Below are positions 15,864-24,020 of a stretch of DNA of 64,000 nucleotides, piece by piece. The notes under the pieces were generated by a model. The model did no database searches. It had not been told where the DNA came from and saw nothing but the letters and a program-made list of their open reading frames with translations. The stretch lies in IMG/VR virus record IMGVR_UViG_3300005253_000455, positions 1 to 64,000 of that record; one strand, given 5' to 3'. Both the position numbers and the translations under genes were made by a program. This stretch comes from a virus. Numbering within the stretch: the stretch's first letter is position 1; each line of letters begins with the position of its first letter.

Positions 15864-16189
15864 GGTTTTTTCCCTTTCCTCTTCTCAAGGTCTTGAACCA
15901 TTTTAAGAATTGCACAATGAAAACAGTGATCTGCTCCATGCCCTGTGCAATCATAGTATAGTTGCTTAGAAGAACCAGAATCTACAAGAAATTTCTTAAG
16001 CTTTTCTATTGCTTTCTCATAGCCATAGTCACAACCTCGAAACCAGGCGGGACAAGCAGCATCTGTTCCATCGAAAATTGTTCCCGGAAGTTTCCTTCCA
16101 TCTAATTCACCTTCAAAAGTTCCATTGCAAATAGCATCTTTTTTTCTTTTTTCTAACAGTAATTCTTGAGCAAAGCTATCATTCATCAC
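15860..16189 (-). CDS. Hypothetical Cys/His-containing protein, 109 aa
   Basis: Overlaps both the helicase gene (4 bases) and the following gene (ATGA). Contains five scattered Cys and the stretch CTGHGADHCFHCAIL, which could bind a metal. Ends in a Lys-rich tail. Function unknown. Coupling to the helicase start suggests co-translation. Confidence 0.6.
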   Translation of the reverse strand: MMNDSFAQELLLEKRKKDAICNGTFEGELDGRKLPGTIFDGTDAACPAWFRGCDYGYEKAIEKLKKFLVDSGSSKQLYYDCTGHGADHCFHCAILKMVQDLEKRKGKKP

Positions 16190-18399
16190 TCACCTCCTTC
16201 CTCTTCCTCAACTCCATACTCTTGATAAAAATCACTGAGCCAAGTGAATCTCTCTTGCATACCACTTTTCTCACAAGCTACCTTGAGCCCGAATTGTGTT
16301 CCAGCAAGAGTGACATTATATCTACCCCTAGTTATCCCAGTGTAAATTAGATTTCTAGAAAGCATAAAGCTATGAGCAGGGTGGACTAGAAGGATAACTT
16401 TCTTCCATTCACTTCCTTGACTTTTATGGATTGTGATAGCATAGGCATGTTGTACATCATAGATAGTATCCTTGTCTATCTCAATCATTTGACCACCTTC
16501 AAGTTCAACATTCATAATCGGACGTTTAACTTTGGTCAAATCTTCACCTTTGATATATCCTTGGTCTCCATTCATGTAATTCTGATCATAATTATTATGA
16601 ATTAGAATTATTTTATCTCCAACTGAGAAACCTTTGAACTTGCTAAGTTCTACTCCCTCACGATTGAGAGCATTTCTTAGAACTTCATTCAACTCTCCCG
16701 TCCCAATCGGGCCCTTCTTCTGTGGAGTGAGAACCTGAATCTCCTCAGGGAGATAATTAGTATCTTCCATGATTTCTCTCACAATCAATTGAGGGATATC
16801 CTCTGCTGTTCTCTCATCAATCATGCTCATCTGTTTTGCATCAAATTCTATATCATAGTTATTCCCTGAAAGAATACGCCCAGCATTGAGCGGAATAAGA
16901 GAATCATCATCAGTTCTCATTATCTTATTCAATGTAAATACAGGGAAGAAGTCGCTTTCGATTATATCTTGGAAAGGACGCCCAGCGCCTACCGGCGGGA
17001 GCTGGTTTTTATCCCCAACGAGAATCAGCTTTGTTCTGCTCTCATCAAGTCTTTTGAGAAGTTCATTCATAAGAACAGAATCAACCATTGAAGCTTCATC
17101 AATTATCAAGACATCATGCCACACTTCTTCCAAAGTAAATCCACCTTCATGGGGATTGTATTTCAGATACCTATGGATAGTAGAAGCAGATCGTCCTGTC
17201 ATCTCTTCTAAACGCTTGACAGCTTTCCCTGTTGGGCTAAGAAGCTGAACAGTGAGTTTATTCAATTGAGCAAGGCGAAGGATTTCTTTTGTGACAAAGG
17301 TTTTCCCGACTCCAGCTCCACCTGTGATTACACATATTGCAGATTCTCCATTGAAAACTTGTTTGACAGCTGAGGCTTGATCAAGATTTAAGATTTCATC
17401 AATCTCTACTTCTTTTGGTTCTTCTTTAGTATTTACGAGATTGATAGTTGTTCTCTCAATTTGTCGTTCTGCATTGTAGAGAGATTTTAGAGAGACTTGG
17501 CTTTTGGCTTTTATCTCATTCTGATAATTATCAAATAAGATAAAAACTTCATCTTGAGTATGAAGTTCTAGAATAGCAGTATCCATATCATCTTCAAGAA
17601 CTTGAGCACCAAGATAGTCTCTCATTCCTTTCTCATATTTGCCAGCACCCCATACTAACTTCTGTCTTGTGATATAAGTGTGACCACGGTTAGAAGCTTC
17701 GTATAGAACATGAGCTACCGCAGCTTGAATTCGATTGGGACTGTTTATATCATATCCCAATTGTCGGGCGATCTTATCAGATTTAAGAAAGCCGAATCCA
17801 TCTATATCTTTTATCAATTGATAGGGATTTTCTTGGATAACCTGGACGGTTTTATTTGCACTTCGATAAACTTCCATCAGTTTCTTGATCGCACCAGTTG
17901 TAATCTCATAAGAAGAAAGAACAGCTATTGCATCAGCATCTGCCCCATGCTCCTCAAGAGCACGTTTCATAGCTTCAACGGTTTCTTCTGGTATATCAAA
18001 TTTTAGAAGTTCCTCAGGTGCTTCTCGAATTACCTTGAAAGTATTTTCTCTAAATTCATCAATGATATGCTTAGTTTTCACAGGGCCGAGACCCTTCACA
18101 TAATTCATCAGGAATTTTTGTTGCCCCTCTTTTGAAACTTCAAAGTCTTCGACAATAACGGAGAATTTGAATTGCTCTCCATATTTGGCGTGAATAGTCC
18201 ATTCACCATGAAGCTTCAATTCACTTTTTATCTCTGGAATGCCATTAATAGCAGCACCAGTTATTGTCACTTTGTTCTTGAATTTAGATTCTTCATTGTT
18301 CTTCGTGGTTAATGTTCCTATAAAGAATCCATTTTCTTCATTACTAAAAACAATATAAGACAGTTGCCCACTCAGGCTGCTTGTTTCTTTTTCAGTCAT
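16186..18399 (-). CDS. recD2: RecD2-like DNA helicase (SF1)
   Basis: 737 residues, close to the usual RecD2 length. The N-terminal OB-type region is followed by a helical domain with helix-hairpin-helix features (YVKGLGPVKTKHIIDEF), then Walker A TGGAGVGKT around residue 350, Walker B LIIDEAS, motif III GDKNQLPPVGAGRPF and the C-terminal ITIHKSQGSEW and YTGITRGR motifs. All SF1B helicase motifs are visible. Likely 5'-3' helicase for replication or repair. No RecB or RecC partner is present, as is normal for RecD2. Confidence 0.92.
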   Translation of the reverse strand: MTEKETSSLSGQLSYIVFSNEENGFFIGTLTTKNNEESKFKNKVTITGAAINGIPEIKSELKLHGEWTIHAKYGEQFKFSVIVEDFEVSKEGQQKFLMNYVKGLGPVKTKHIIDEFRENTFKVIREAPEELLKFDIPEETVEAMKRALEEHGADADAIAVLSSYEITTGAIKKLMEVYRSANKTVQVIQENPYQLIKDIDGFGFLKSDKIARQLGYDINSPNRIQAAVAHVLYEASNRGHTYITRQKLVWGAGKYEKGMRDYLGAQVLEDDMDTAILELHTQDEVFILFDNYQNEIKAKSQVSLKSLYNAERQIERTTINLVNTKEEPKEVEIDEILNLDQASAVKQVFNGESAICVITGGAGVGKTFVTKEILRLAQLNKLTVQLLSPTGKAVKRLEEMTGRSASTIHRYLKYNPHEGGFTLEEVWHDVLIIDEASMVDSVLMNELLKRLDESRTKLILVGDKNQLPPVGAGRPFQDIIESDFFPVFTLNKIMRTDDDSLIPLNAGRILSGNNYDIEFDAKQMSMIDERTAEDIPQLIVREIMEDTNYLPEEIQVLTPQKKGPIGTGELNEVLRNALNREGVELSKFKGFSVGDKIILIHNNYDQNYMNGDQGYIKGEDLTKVKRPIMNVELEGGQMIEIDKDTIYDVQHAYAITIHKSQGSEWKKVILLVHPAHSFMLSRNLIYTGITRGRYNVTLAGTQFGLKVACEKSGMQERFTWLSDFYQEYGVEEEEGGE

Positions 18400-18416
18400 T
18401 TTAGGTTCCTTTTGGT

Positions 18417-18908
18417 TTAGCGGTTTTTTAGATCTCTCAACAATGCACTTCTTCTCACAGTCAATCGAACAAAAACTTCTAATAAGAAAACTTTTGCAAC
18501 TCTATAAATATCAACATTAGAAGTTTGTCGATTTCCCGCGACGTTTAGAATTTGAGGTTCAACTGATCTTATCCAATTCATAACTTCTTCTGGATTGGGA
18601 TTGCTAAGTTCAATAGTTAAATAAGGTTTTTTTCGTTGCTTCACCTGATTAATTGTAAGTTGGGTACCAAAAGACTTCATATTAAAAGCAAGAATCAAAG
18701 TAGCATCAGCCTCCTTTATATTCTCAATAGTTCGCTCTCGGTAGCCACCTGTATGCTCTTTCAAACCCAAATTTTTGAGAGATAGATCAGACCCATTCGT
18801 AGTCATCCAACCCTTTGGAGCCCAACCTCCTGTCTCCATCCCTTGTTCTCTTGCAAAGTCTAAAGCGGCTCTATCTACACCCGTTTGTCCACCAGAGATA
18901 ATTTTCAT
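18417..18908 (-). CDS. SLOG-type 'putative molybdenum carrier' family protein
   Basis: 163 residues. The start IISGGQTGVDRAALDFA and the later GYRERTIENIKEADATLIL match the cpYpsA / putative molybdenum carrier family, a Rossmann-like SLOG fold that binds nucleotides or related ligands. Despite the family name, metal transport is unproven. Several SLOG proteins act in nucleotide sensing or in phage-host conflict, which is only a hint here. It overlaps the upstream gene by 4 bases. Residues after about 135 are less conserved in type. Confidence 0.8.
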   Translation of the reverse strand: MKIISGGQTGVDRAALDFAREQGMETGGWAPKGWMTTNGSDLSLKNLGLKEHTGGYRERTIENIKEADATLILAFNMKSFGTQLTINQVKQRKKPYLTIELSNPNPEEVMNWIRSVEPQILNVAGNRQTSNVDIYRVAKVFLLEVFVRLTVRRSALLRDLKNR

Positions 18909-19207
18909 GCTATCTCCTTCTCTACTTTGAAAGCTTCATCAAGACGAATATCTGAAGATTGAACAATGTCACACATTTTATCAAAGACTAATTGGGATAC
19001 AGGAATTCTATTGTCTGGACCTTCATGATATTCTCCTGAATAGAAAGCTTTTTCAGCTTGAATTATTTTAAACTTATCTCCATTTGCAAGCCAATTAATC
19101 ATGAAGTGCATATGTTCACAGGCTTCATAAGAATCACCAAGGTTCTCAATTAATTCATGGTAAAAAGAACCATCAACATCACAACAATGACTATAAGAGC
19201 CTGCCAT
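18905..19207 (-). CDS. Hypothetical protein, 100 aa
   Basis: Overlaps neighbours at both ends (1 and 4 bases), so it is firmly embedded in the operon. His/Cys-bearing N-terminus (SYSHCCDVDGSFYHEL), then helical and acidic. No known family. Coupled between the PD-(D/E)XK nuclease and the SLOG protein. Confidence 0.6.
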   Translation of the reverse strand: MAGSYSHCCDVDGSFYHELIENLGDSYEACEHMHFMINWLANGDKFKIIQAEKAFYSGEYHEGPDNRIPVSQLVFDKMCDIVQSSDIRLDEAFKVEKEIA

Positions 19208-20193
19208 TATATCACCTCGCTTTCTACCTTCTCTGCCCCCATTGCTTTCTTCAATTCATCAAAAGAGAAAGGCTCCCATTTATCAAACTTATAACCTGCA
19301 GGTGCCTCATCAAAATCTTTATGTCCAGTTGTATAGTTACAAATCCCTTTATACTCACAGGCTCCATAGACTGTTCTGCAAGCACTAGGGCAATTCCGGG
19401 CATAGTGCTTTCCTTCCTCTGCTTCCTCAACCCTATCCCACCAGTAGATTGTATCTTCAAGCCATTGAGAAGCAAAGCCTACTGCTTTATTCACGGGAAT
19501 GAATTTGAAAATATCATGATGAGTCTTGTGAACAAGGGCCGCATCAACCAAGACACCCATAGACTTTGCACCATAGAGCATCTTAAGAGCATAGCCATAT
19601 CCATCTACTTGGGCATTAGGATCAAACATATCAGTGAAGCCTGCTTGCATCCCATGTTCGATTGAATAAAGTGAGTTTGTTTTATGTTCAACTACCCAAT
19701 GGTATCCCTTCTCTTTTATTATCTTATCAAGACGCCCGACCAACCAACGGTTAGGTTTATCAGGATCAATTGGGACAGCAAAAGGAAGTTCTACTTCAAC
19801 AAGTTCAAGAGTTTCAAGCCACTGGGTTCGAGTCTTAACATAATTCATGAGCATTTCCCGGGCCGTCCCAGGAGTCCTTGCCTTGAATTTAACTTCATCA
19901 CCTATTGGAATCTCAGGAGGATGCCCGAGTTCTGCCCATTCTTGCAAGAAGCCTTCAAAGGCTATCTTTCCCAATTCAATCCCTCGGATTCCATTCTCGA
20001 AGAAGTTGATATAGAGGAAGTCCATTCCCTTATGCCACGCAGAACCAAAGTCAAGAGGATAGCGTGGATAAGCAGGGACAAGATGTTGAATGTAATGGAA
20101 CCAGAACTTTCTTGGGCAAAGCTTGAACTCAGAGAGTCGGGAGTTGTCTTTGAAGTCTAAATTTAGTAGCAGCGGTGAAGCGGTTTCAGTCAT
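19207..20193 (-). CDS. PD-(D/E)XK nuclease, RecB/Cas4-like
   Basis: 328 residues. LCPRKFWFHY near residue 25 and a C-terminal Cys group (CPSACRTVYGACEYKGIC) resemble the Fe-S cluster cysteines of Cas4/AddB-type nucleases. The core reads WLVGRLDKII ... WVVEHKT, giving the G-x-x-D and E-x-K residues. Such enzymes are 5' or 3' exonucleases that process ends for recombination. With the RecA-fold ATPase and RecD2-like helicase it completes a phage recombination set. Confidence 0.85.
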   Translation of the reverse strand: MTETASPLLLNLDFKDNSRLSEFKLCPRKFWFHYIQHLVPAYPRYPLDFGSAWHKGMDFLYINFFENGIRGIELGKIAFEGFLQEWAELGHPPEIPIGDEVKFKARTPGTAREMLMNYVKTRTQWLETLELVEVELPFAVPIDPDKPNRWLVGRLDKIIKEKGYHWVVEHKTNSLYSIEHGMQAGFTDMFDPNAQVDGYGYALKMLYGAKSMGVLVDAALVHKTHHDIFKFIPVNKAVGFASQWLEDTIYWWDRVEEAEEGKHYARNCPSACRTVYGACEYKGICNYTTGHKDFDEAPAGYKFDKWEPFSFDELKKAMGAEKVESEVI

Positions 20194-20199
20194 TTTAAG

Positions 20200-20418
20200 T
20201 TATCCCCCTTTAAGTATATTTCTAAGAGTTAGTATTTCTTCTTCTCGTTCTTGCATCTTTGTTTTTAGTTTCTGAATAAAAGGAAGAATGTTTTCCCCAA
20301 TTGAGAAACCTATTGGCATATCTAATTCCCTTCCAATTTCTTGAAAAGGAATTTTATTGTGAAGTTCTCTTGTATGTAGGAGATTTTCAAGTTCTGTGGA
20401 AAATTCTTGAATATTCAT
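20200..20418 (-). CDS. Hypothetical coiled-coil-type protein, 72 aa
   Basis: ATG 20418 overlaps the upstream stop in TAATG. N-terminal helices, then a heptad-like C-terminus (KLKTKMQEREEEILTLRNIL). No motif known. It stops 7 bases before the nuclease start, so the two may be expressed together. Confidence 0.6.
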   Translation of the reverse strand: MNIQEFSTELENLLHTRELHNKIPFQEIGRELDMPIGFSIGENILPFIQKLKTKMQEREEEILTLRNILKGG

Positions 20419-20585
20419 TATTCTTTCTCCGTTTCAAAAGTTATATCAGCAATCTTCATTCCTGTTGGGCTAGTCCTAACTTTCATCTTTGCCCTAAATC
20501 CTTCTAAAGCTGATGTATCTATTGTTAAATCTTTCTTTCTCATTAAGTTTAGGAGATAATGAAAGTTTTCTAATATTTTATTCAT
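20418..20585 (-). CDS. Small hypothetical protein, 55 aa
   Basis: ATG 20585 after GAAGGAGCAGAGCA. Contains a basic middle (LMRKKDLTIDTSALEGFRAK) and a beta-type end. Its stop overlaps the next start (TAATG). It is the first gene after a long structured intergenic element, so that element may control it. Confidence 0.6.
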   Translation of the reverse strand: MNKILENFHYLLNLMRKKDLTIDTSALEGFRAKMKVRTSPTGMKIADITFETEKE

Positions 20586-20613
20586 TGCTCTGCTCCTTCA
20601 AAGAAGGGAAAAG

Positions 20614-20717
20614 GTTACAGTCCTCTCAAATGCATGATCCTTAAGTTCAAGAGTTAAAGGATTAAGCCTTGTTTCTCTTTTAATAAACTTAAGTGCTATT
20701 ATATTGAAGACTGCAAC
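20614..20717 (-). other. Long structured intergenic element H3
   Basis: Outer arms 20614-20622 (GTTACAGTC) and 20709-20717 (GACTGCAAC) pair over 9 bp with one G-U. Inside, 20640-20647 (CTTAAGTT) and 20686-20693 (AACTTAAG) pair perfectly over 8 bp. On the minus strand the element is followed by CTTTTCCC. It fills the 177-bp gap between two leftward genes. It could be an attenuator, weak terminator or stable RNA; see also H1 and H2. Confidence 0.5.
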
Positions 20718-20762
20718 CCTCTTTCTGAAAAACTAGAACTTAGCTAAGTCCTGATGAGAAAA

Positions 20763-21122
20763 CTACTCCGTCAAAGAGGCCATCAACAATTCTCGCTCTT
20801 CTTGAGTCATTTTCTCCATCAGAGCGGTAATCTTGGCCATGCGATTCGCGGCACGTGGTTTACCACTAGGCGGTGACCATTGATCCAGTTTACCACCCTC
20901 GCTCTTGATTTCATCCTCACTAAGGCCTTGCTGAATCCATTGACGCATTTGCCCTTGCAGTGCAACAGTGATAGAAGAAATAGCATGGCGATACACAACT
21001 TCAGCGCCAATTTCATTGATCATGGCGTTTGCATCTTCGCCAAACTCATATTCAACTTCGAGTTCACCACTGAATTTTTCATCATCTTTTTCCCAGTTGG
21101 CGGTAGCTTTTATCACAGTCAT
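20763..21122 (-). CDS. Hypothetical protein, 119 aa
   Basis: ATG 21122 follows TTGGAGTAAAAGCA. Start TVIKATANWEKDDEKFSGEL is beta-type; the C-terminal third is helical and Met/Glu-rich (ITALMEKMTQEERELLMASL). Base composition is slightly GC-richer than the neighbours. No family recognised. Followed by structured element H3. Confidence 0.6.
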   Translation of the reverse strand: MTVIKATANWEKDDEKFSGELEVEYEFGEDANAMINEIGAEVVYRHAISSITVALQGQMRQWIQQGLSEDEIKSEGGKLDQWSPPSGKPRAANRMAKITALMEKMTQEERELLMASLTE

Positions 21123-21165
21123 TGCTTTTACTCCAATTCAGATTGTGAGAGCTTTGCTCTCGGGA

Positions 21166-21783
21166 TTAGCCATCAGAGGGTTCAGTAGGTTTAACTAAAT
21201 CTTCTGACGGCTCTGTAGGTGTTTCTCCTTTCTTACTAAGGATTAACTCCCACATCTTACGGGCATTTGGAGTGCCCCAAATTTCCCGGGAAATTACCGA
21301 GTAAACTTCAAGCAATGAAGATTCTTTTCGAGAATCACCCTTAGCTTCAATTACAAGAACATCTTTCCCAGGAAGTTCTTCAAAGGTTAGAGCTTTTTCA
21401 CTCTCTCCTTCTTCATTTTCTGAATCATCTATTTGGATATTATCTACTGCGGAAGGGTCAATATCTTTTTTCACATCTGAGAATGAACTATCACCACCCT
21501 GCATCGTTCTTTCCAGTTGAACTGCCATATCCTCAATCTTATTAATGACTGAGTTTTTTAGGTCTGGAAAATACTCATCAAGTTTGGTGAGAAGTTCGGT
21601 CTCTGTATTGTATGTTGGGATCAGTTTATCATCTCTCATCCCATTTACAAAGGCCATAAGAACAAGAGATATAACGTTTTCTGCTTGTTGACCTCTTGGG
21701 TCTCCTCCATAGACTGAGAGCATATCATAGCAACCTAGAAGGACTTTGTGGTCTACGGTTATTAGAATTTTAGTTTCTGGCAT
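21166..21783 (-). CDS. Hypothetical protein, 205 aa
   Basis: ATG 21783 after AAAGGAGAAACTAAAAAACT. Residues 1-100 are structured, with a hydrophobic helix (VISLVLMAFVNGM); 105-140 are an acidic linker (DSENEEGESEK); the end is Pro/Glu/Thr-rich with EPSEDLVKPTEPSDG as a short repeat. No catalytic motif. Could be a scaffold or adaptor; unknown. Confidence 0.55.
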   Translation of the reverse strand: MPETKILITVDHKVLLGCYDMLSVYGGDPRGQQAENVISLVLMAFVNGMRDDKLIPTYNTETELLTKLDEYFPDLKNSVINKIEDMAVQLERTMQGGDSSFSDVKKDIDPSAVDNIQIDDSENEEGESEKALTFEELPGKDVLVIEAKGDSRKESSLLEVYSVISREIWGTPNARKMWELILSKKGETPTEPSEDLVKPTEPSDG

Positions 21784-21804
21784 AGTTTTTTAGTTTCTCC
21801 TTTT

Positions 21805-22074
21805 TTAGAATTTCTCCGAATAATCAATCCCATGAATTATCTCATAAGGTTGATTCTCGTTGTGTTTCATGATTAAACTTGAAGCACGCATATCAGGTTC
21901 CGGTTCCAAAATTGTCATTTCAAGAACTTCATGTCCTTGATTTGTATGACTTGCAACCCCCGCCTTAGTTTTTAGCTTGACATTACAGTCCCGACAATAA
22001 GGAACTATTGCTTCTATCTTTGTTTGAAAGATAGCTTGTTCTTGCTGGCCCCAAAATTTATGTTTTTCGGGCAT
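21805..22074 (-). CDS. C2H2-type zinc finger protein, 89 aa
   Basis: ATG 22074 is preferred to an upstream GTG because AAAGAGAAGAAATA precedes it. Residues about 37-58 give C-x2-C-x12-H-x4-H (YCRDCNVKLK ... SHTNQGH), the spacing of a classical zinc finger. Single fingers of this kind occur in some phage and bacterial DNA- or RNA-binding proteins. It lies directly after hairpin H1, the border to the GC-rich island. Confidence 0.6.
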   Translation of the reverse strand: MPEKHKFWGQQEQAIFQTKIEAIVPYCRDCNVKLKTKAGVASHTNQGHEVLEMTILEPEPDMRASSLIMKHNENQPYEIIHGIDYSEKF

Positions 22075-22096
22075 TATTTCTTCTCTTTTCAAAATG

Positions 22097-22164
22097 GGAA
22101 CCACAACCTCACAGCTAGGAAAAAAGGAGGAAAATCCTAGCGAGGGGAATGAGATTGTGGTTCC
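22097..22164 (-). other. Nested long hairpin H1 at edge of GC-rich island
   Basis: Arms 22097-22111 and 22150-22164 (GGAACCACAACCTCA against TGAGATTGTGGTTCC) pair over 15 positions with one G-U. Inside, GCTAGGA (22114-22120) pairs perfectly with TCCTAGC (22135-22141). T-rich tracts flank both sides (TTTTCTTTTT on plus, CATTTTG on minus), so it could terminate in either direction. It separates the AT-rich gene at 22074 from the island. Confidence 0.6.
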
Positions 22165-22185
22165 TTTTCTTTTTATTATTCTTAT

Positions 22186-22299
22186 TCATATCCGTACGAT
22201 GCACACACATTGGGCCTTGGGGTCGCACATGTACCGATAGGCCGTAGTGCTCGCTCTTGCCTTCTTCATTATATCCGGCAAAACCCCAAGGCTGTTCAT
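22186..22299 (-). CDS. Small Cys-containing protein, 37 aa
   Basis: ATG 22299 overlaps the upstream stop (AATGA). Ends with CDPKAQCVCIVRI and has a basic helix before it (MKKARASTTAYRYM). GC-rich codons as in the rest of the island. Last small gene before hairpin H1. Function unknown. Confidence 0.45.
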   Translation of the reverse strand: MNSLGVLPDIMKKARASTTAYRYMCDPKAQCVCIVRI

Positions 22300-22379
22300 T
22301 GACCGCTCATCCTGTCACTCAGTTTGCGTTGCATTTCTTCTATATCCCATTCCTGGCGGCTAATATCATATCCCATCAT
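22296..22379 (-). CDS. Very small protein, 27 aa
   Basis: The ATG at 22379 (or the next at 22376) opens MMGYDISRQEWDIEEMQRKL, followed by SDRMSGQ and a stop that overlaps the next start. The frame is open up to 22601, but upstream it overlays two better frames, so the short form is preferred. Charged helix; no function known. Confidence 0.4.
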   Translation of the reverse strand: MMGYDISRQEWDIEEMQRKLSDRMSGQ

Positions 22380-22396
22380 GTATGAGTGCCGTCCAC

Positions 22397-22459
22397 CTAC
22401 CGGCTCCGGCGGGTTCCTTGCTGATGGCCCCCGTATCTGACTCCCTTTGGCTGTGGCAT
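22397..22459 (-). CDS. Very small protein or remnant, 20 aa
   Basis: ATG 22459 follows AAGAAGGGATAACC, a good ribosome site. The peptide starts MPQPKGVRYGGHQQGT, close to the KG-x-RYGG-x-x-KGTPNK opening seen in several phage proteins, then ends early after RRSR. It may be a truncated relic of such a gene or a real micropeptide. Confidence 0.35.
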   Translation of the reverse strand: MPQPKGVRYGGHQQGTRRSR

Positions 22460-22461
22460 GG

Positions 22462-22641
22462 TTATCCCTTCTTTGACAGAACACTAGCCCACGCCTTGAA
22501 TGGGCCGATATGGATCCGTACTGAGAAAGGGAAAGCCTGAGGCCAATATCGAAGTGTAACTCCCAGACTGATCTGGTACGGGTAGAACGTGAACCCCCCA
22601 ACTACAGGTCCGATTTGATAGTCGAAATCTCTTGCCCTCAT
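22462..22641 (-). CDS. Small hypothetical protein, 59 aa
   Basis: ATG 22641 overlaps the upstream stop (ATGA). Beta-type sequence rich in aromatic residues (GGFTFYPYQISLGVTLRYWP), then FSVRIHIGPFKAWASVL. GC-rich codon use. No family recognised. The tight coupling on both sides supports it as a real gene. Confidence 0.55.
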   Translation of the reverse strand: MRARDFDYQIGPVVGGFTFYPYQISLGVTLRYWPQAFPFSVRIHIGPFKAWASVLSKKG

Positions 22642-22760
22642 GATGCTGCTTTCTGCTCGATCAGGCGTTTGGCTTTAAATAAATAATTTTCGCCAAGCCA
22701 TGATGTTTGCGTGATTATATGCCACCCCTTCTCTATCGCTTGAGCCAACCCTGTTAACAC
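22638..22760 (-). CDS. Small hypothetical protein, 40 aa
   Basis: GTG start at 22760 directly abuts the TAA of the upstream gene, and its stop overlaps the next ATG. The frame reads LTGLAQAIEKGWHIITQTSW and ends in a basic helix (LFKAKRLIEQKAAS). The layout points to coupled translation of island genes. Confidence 0.5.
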   Translation of the reverse strand: MLTGLAQAIEKGWHIITQTSWLGENYLFKAKRLIEQKAAS

Positions 22761-23006
22761 TTAACATAAGCTTCGCACGCCCATAACTGAATCAGCAGGC
22801 CAATCTTTGTAGCCCTCAGTTAAATGGAGATAGCTTTCTGTTTCGCGGAAAATTTCTGCTAGTAAGTCTCTCAATTCCTCAATCCTCTCATCGCGGGCGG
22901 CGAGTTGCTTGAGGAGGAATTTCACATCATCAGTGCTGTTGACAATAAGGTGGTAGCCACGCTTAACGTGGTTCTCAATCTCCTCTATCCGCTCTTGGTC
23001 TGTCAT
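22761..23006 (-). CDS. Hypothetical coiled-coil protein, 81 aa
   Basis: ATG 23006 overlaps the upstream stop by 4 bases. Residues 1-55 are strongly helical with heptads (QERIEEIENHVKRG, KQLAARDERIEELRDLLAEI). GC-rich codon use. It resembles the helical early proteins of unknown function found in temperate enterophages, but this is a loose likeness. Confidence 0.6.
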   Translation of the reverse strand: MTDQERIEEIENHVKRGYHLIVNSTDDVKFLLKQLAARDERIEELRDLLAEIFRETESYLHLTEGYKDWPADSVMGVRSLC

Positions 23007-23230
23007 GGGGTTGGCTCCTTTCGGATCAACTCCACTACATTCTCCATGCCCTCTACCGCAGCTTCAGGGCTGTTATAACATGCGTTTGAATTGAGTATAC
23101 TTTTATGTATTTCCCCACCGCGAAGCATGTAAATCCAGCCCTTATATTTCCCTTTGGAATCTGGGCCATGAGCCTCACAAAGCACTTCGTTTCCCTGGAT
23201 TTCAAGGGCTGTTATTCTACTAATTCCCAT
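23003..23230 (-). CDS. Hypothetical protein, 75 aa
   Basis: ATG 23230 is chosen because GAGGAGAATGACC gives a 7-nt spaced ribosome site; an ATG two codons earlier is too close to it. Beta-type protein (ITALEIQGNEVLCEAHG, KGWIYMLRGGEI) with a helical end. Overlaps the upstream gene by 11 bases. Confidence 0.55.
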   Translation of the reverse strand: MGISRITALEIQGNEVLCEAHGPDSKGKYKGWIYMLRGGEIHKSILNSNACYNSPEAAVEGMENVVELIRKEPTP

Positions 23231-23990
23231 GGTCATTCTCCTCGGTTTCCTGCTCCAGCGCGACAGAACAATTACAAGGCCCTTTTTGCTCACGGAAAAA
23301 GCAGCCTTTATCGTGGTCAATTAGTAGTTGCTCCGGCGCGTTTCGTTCTTCTAATTCACATAACTTGCAAGACTCACCCAATTCCTTACCGTGGGAACAT
23401 TTGTCCTCGATGTCTGGGCTTTTCTGCTCCGGCGCGGCGGGGAGGGCGGCTAATAAGCCACAAGAACATTCATTCTCTCCCTTGAATCGTGTATAGATTC
23501 TGCACGCATAGCTATGCTCTACAAATTCCATCAACTCCTCAACCTGCTCGGCGAGGGTGTCGCGCTCGGTCTCGATGGTGTTATACATCCCTGCCAATTT
23601 GTTATACCTGGTTACCCTGTTTTTCTTATCGGCCAGCAGTTCATTTCCTGCGGCGGTGAGGTTGGAGAGGGCTTTGTCGAAAGTACATTTCGGACAATCG
23701 CTATGACCACACCAGGAGGTGTGTGGATGGATACTCCAAATACAACTCAAATGTTCCAAAGTTGCTTCCGAAGCCTCCACCAGCGCCGCCAGTTGGGCCT
23801 GCAATGAGGCGTTTCTTCCAGCAGTTTCCCAACTGTCTTGAGATGCTTTTTCAGCTTTGGTCTCTGCCGCTTCGGCGCGTTCCCAAGCCACTCCGTTTTT
23901 TATTTCAGCCTCCAACTCCGCGATGCGCTCCAACAATTCATCATCCGTTTGTATTGGGTTTTCCCCACCTATTATATGTTTAATATCCAT
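23220..23990 (-). CDS. Hypothetical coiled-coil and Cys-rich protein, 256 aa
   Basis: ATG 23990 after TTGAAAGGAGTAGGTA. Residues 15-80 and 110-155 form Ala/Glu coiled coils; the stretch CGHSDCPKC and later pairs (CSCG, CKLCE, CNC) suggest zinc knots. The C-terminal half looks built of repeated Pro-Glu-Gln units (AAPEQKS, NAPEQLL) each before a His/Cys group. The architecture recalls Ea22-like prophage proteins. Largest gene of the GC-rich island. Confidence 0.6.
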   Translation of the reverse strand: MDIKHIIGGENPIQTDDELLERIAELEAEIKNGVAWERAEAAETKAEKASQDSWETAGRNASLQAQLAALVEASEATLEHLSCIWSIHPHTSWCGHSDCPKCTFDKALSNLTAAGNELLADKKNRVTRYNKLAGMYNTIETERDTLAEQVEELMEFVEHSYACRIYTRFKGENECSCGLLAALPAAPEQKSPDIEDKCSHGKELGESCKLCELEERNAPEQLLIDHDKGCFFREQKGPCNCSVALEQETEENDHGN

Positions 23991-24020
23991 TACCTACTCC
24001 TTTCAAGGTTTCTCAAAAAG

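Noticed and set aside
22296-22601. 101-codon leftward frame
   Set aside because: Its first 70 codons overlay two better-supported frames (22462-22641 and 22397-22459) with their own ribosome sites. Only the last 27 codons are kept as a gene.
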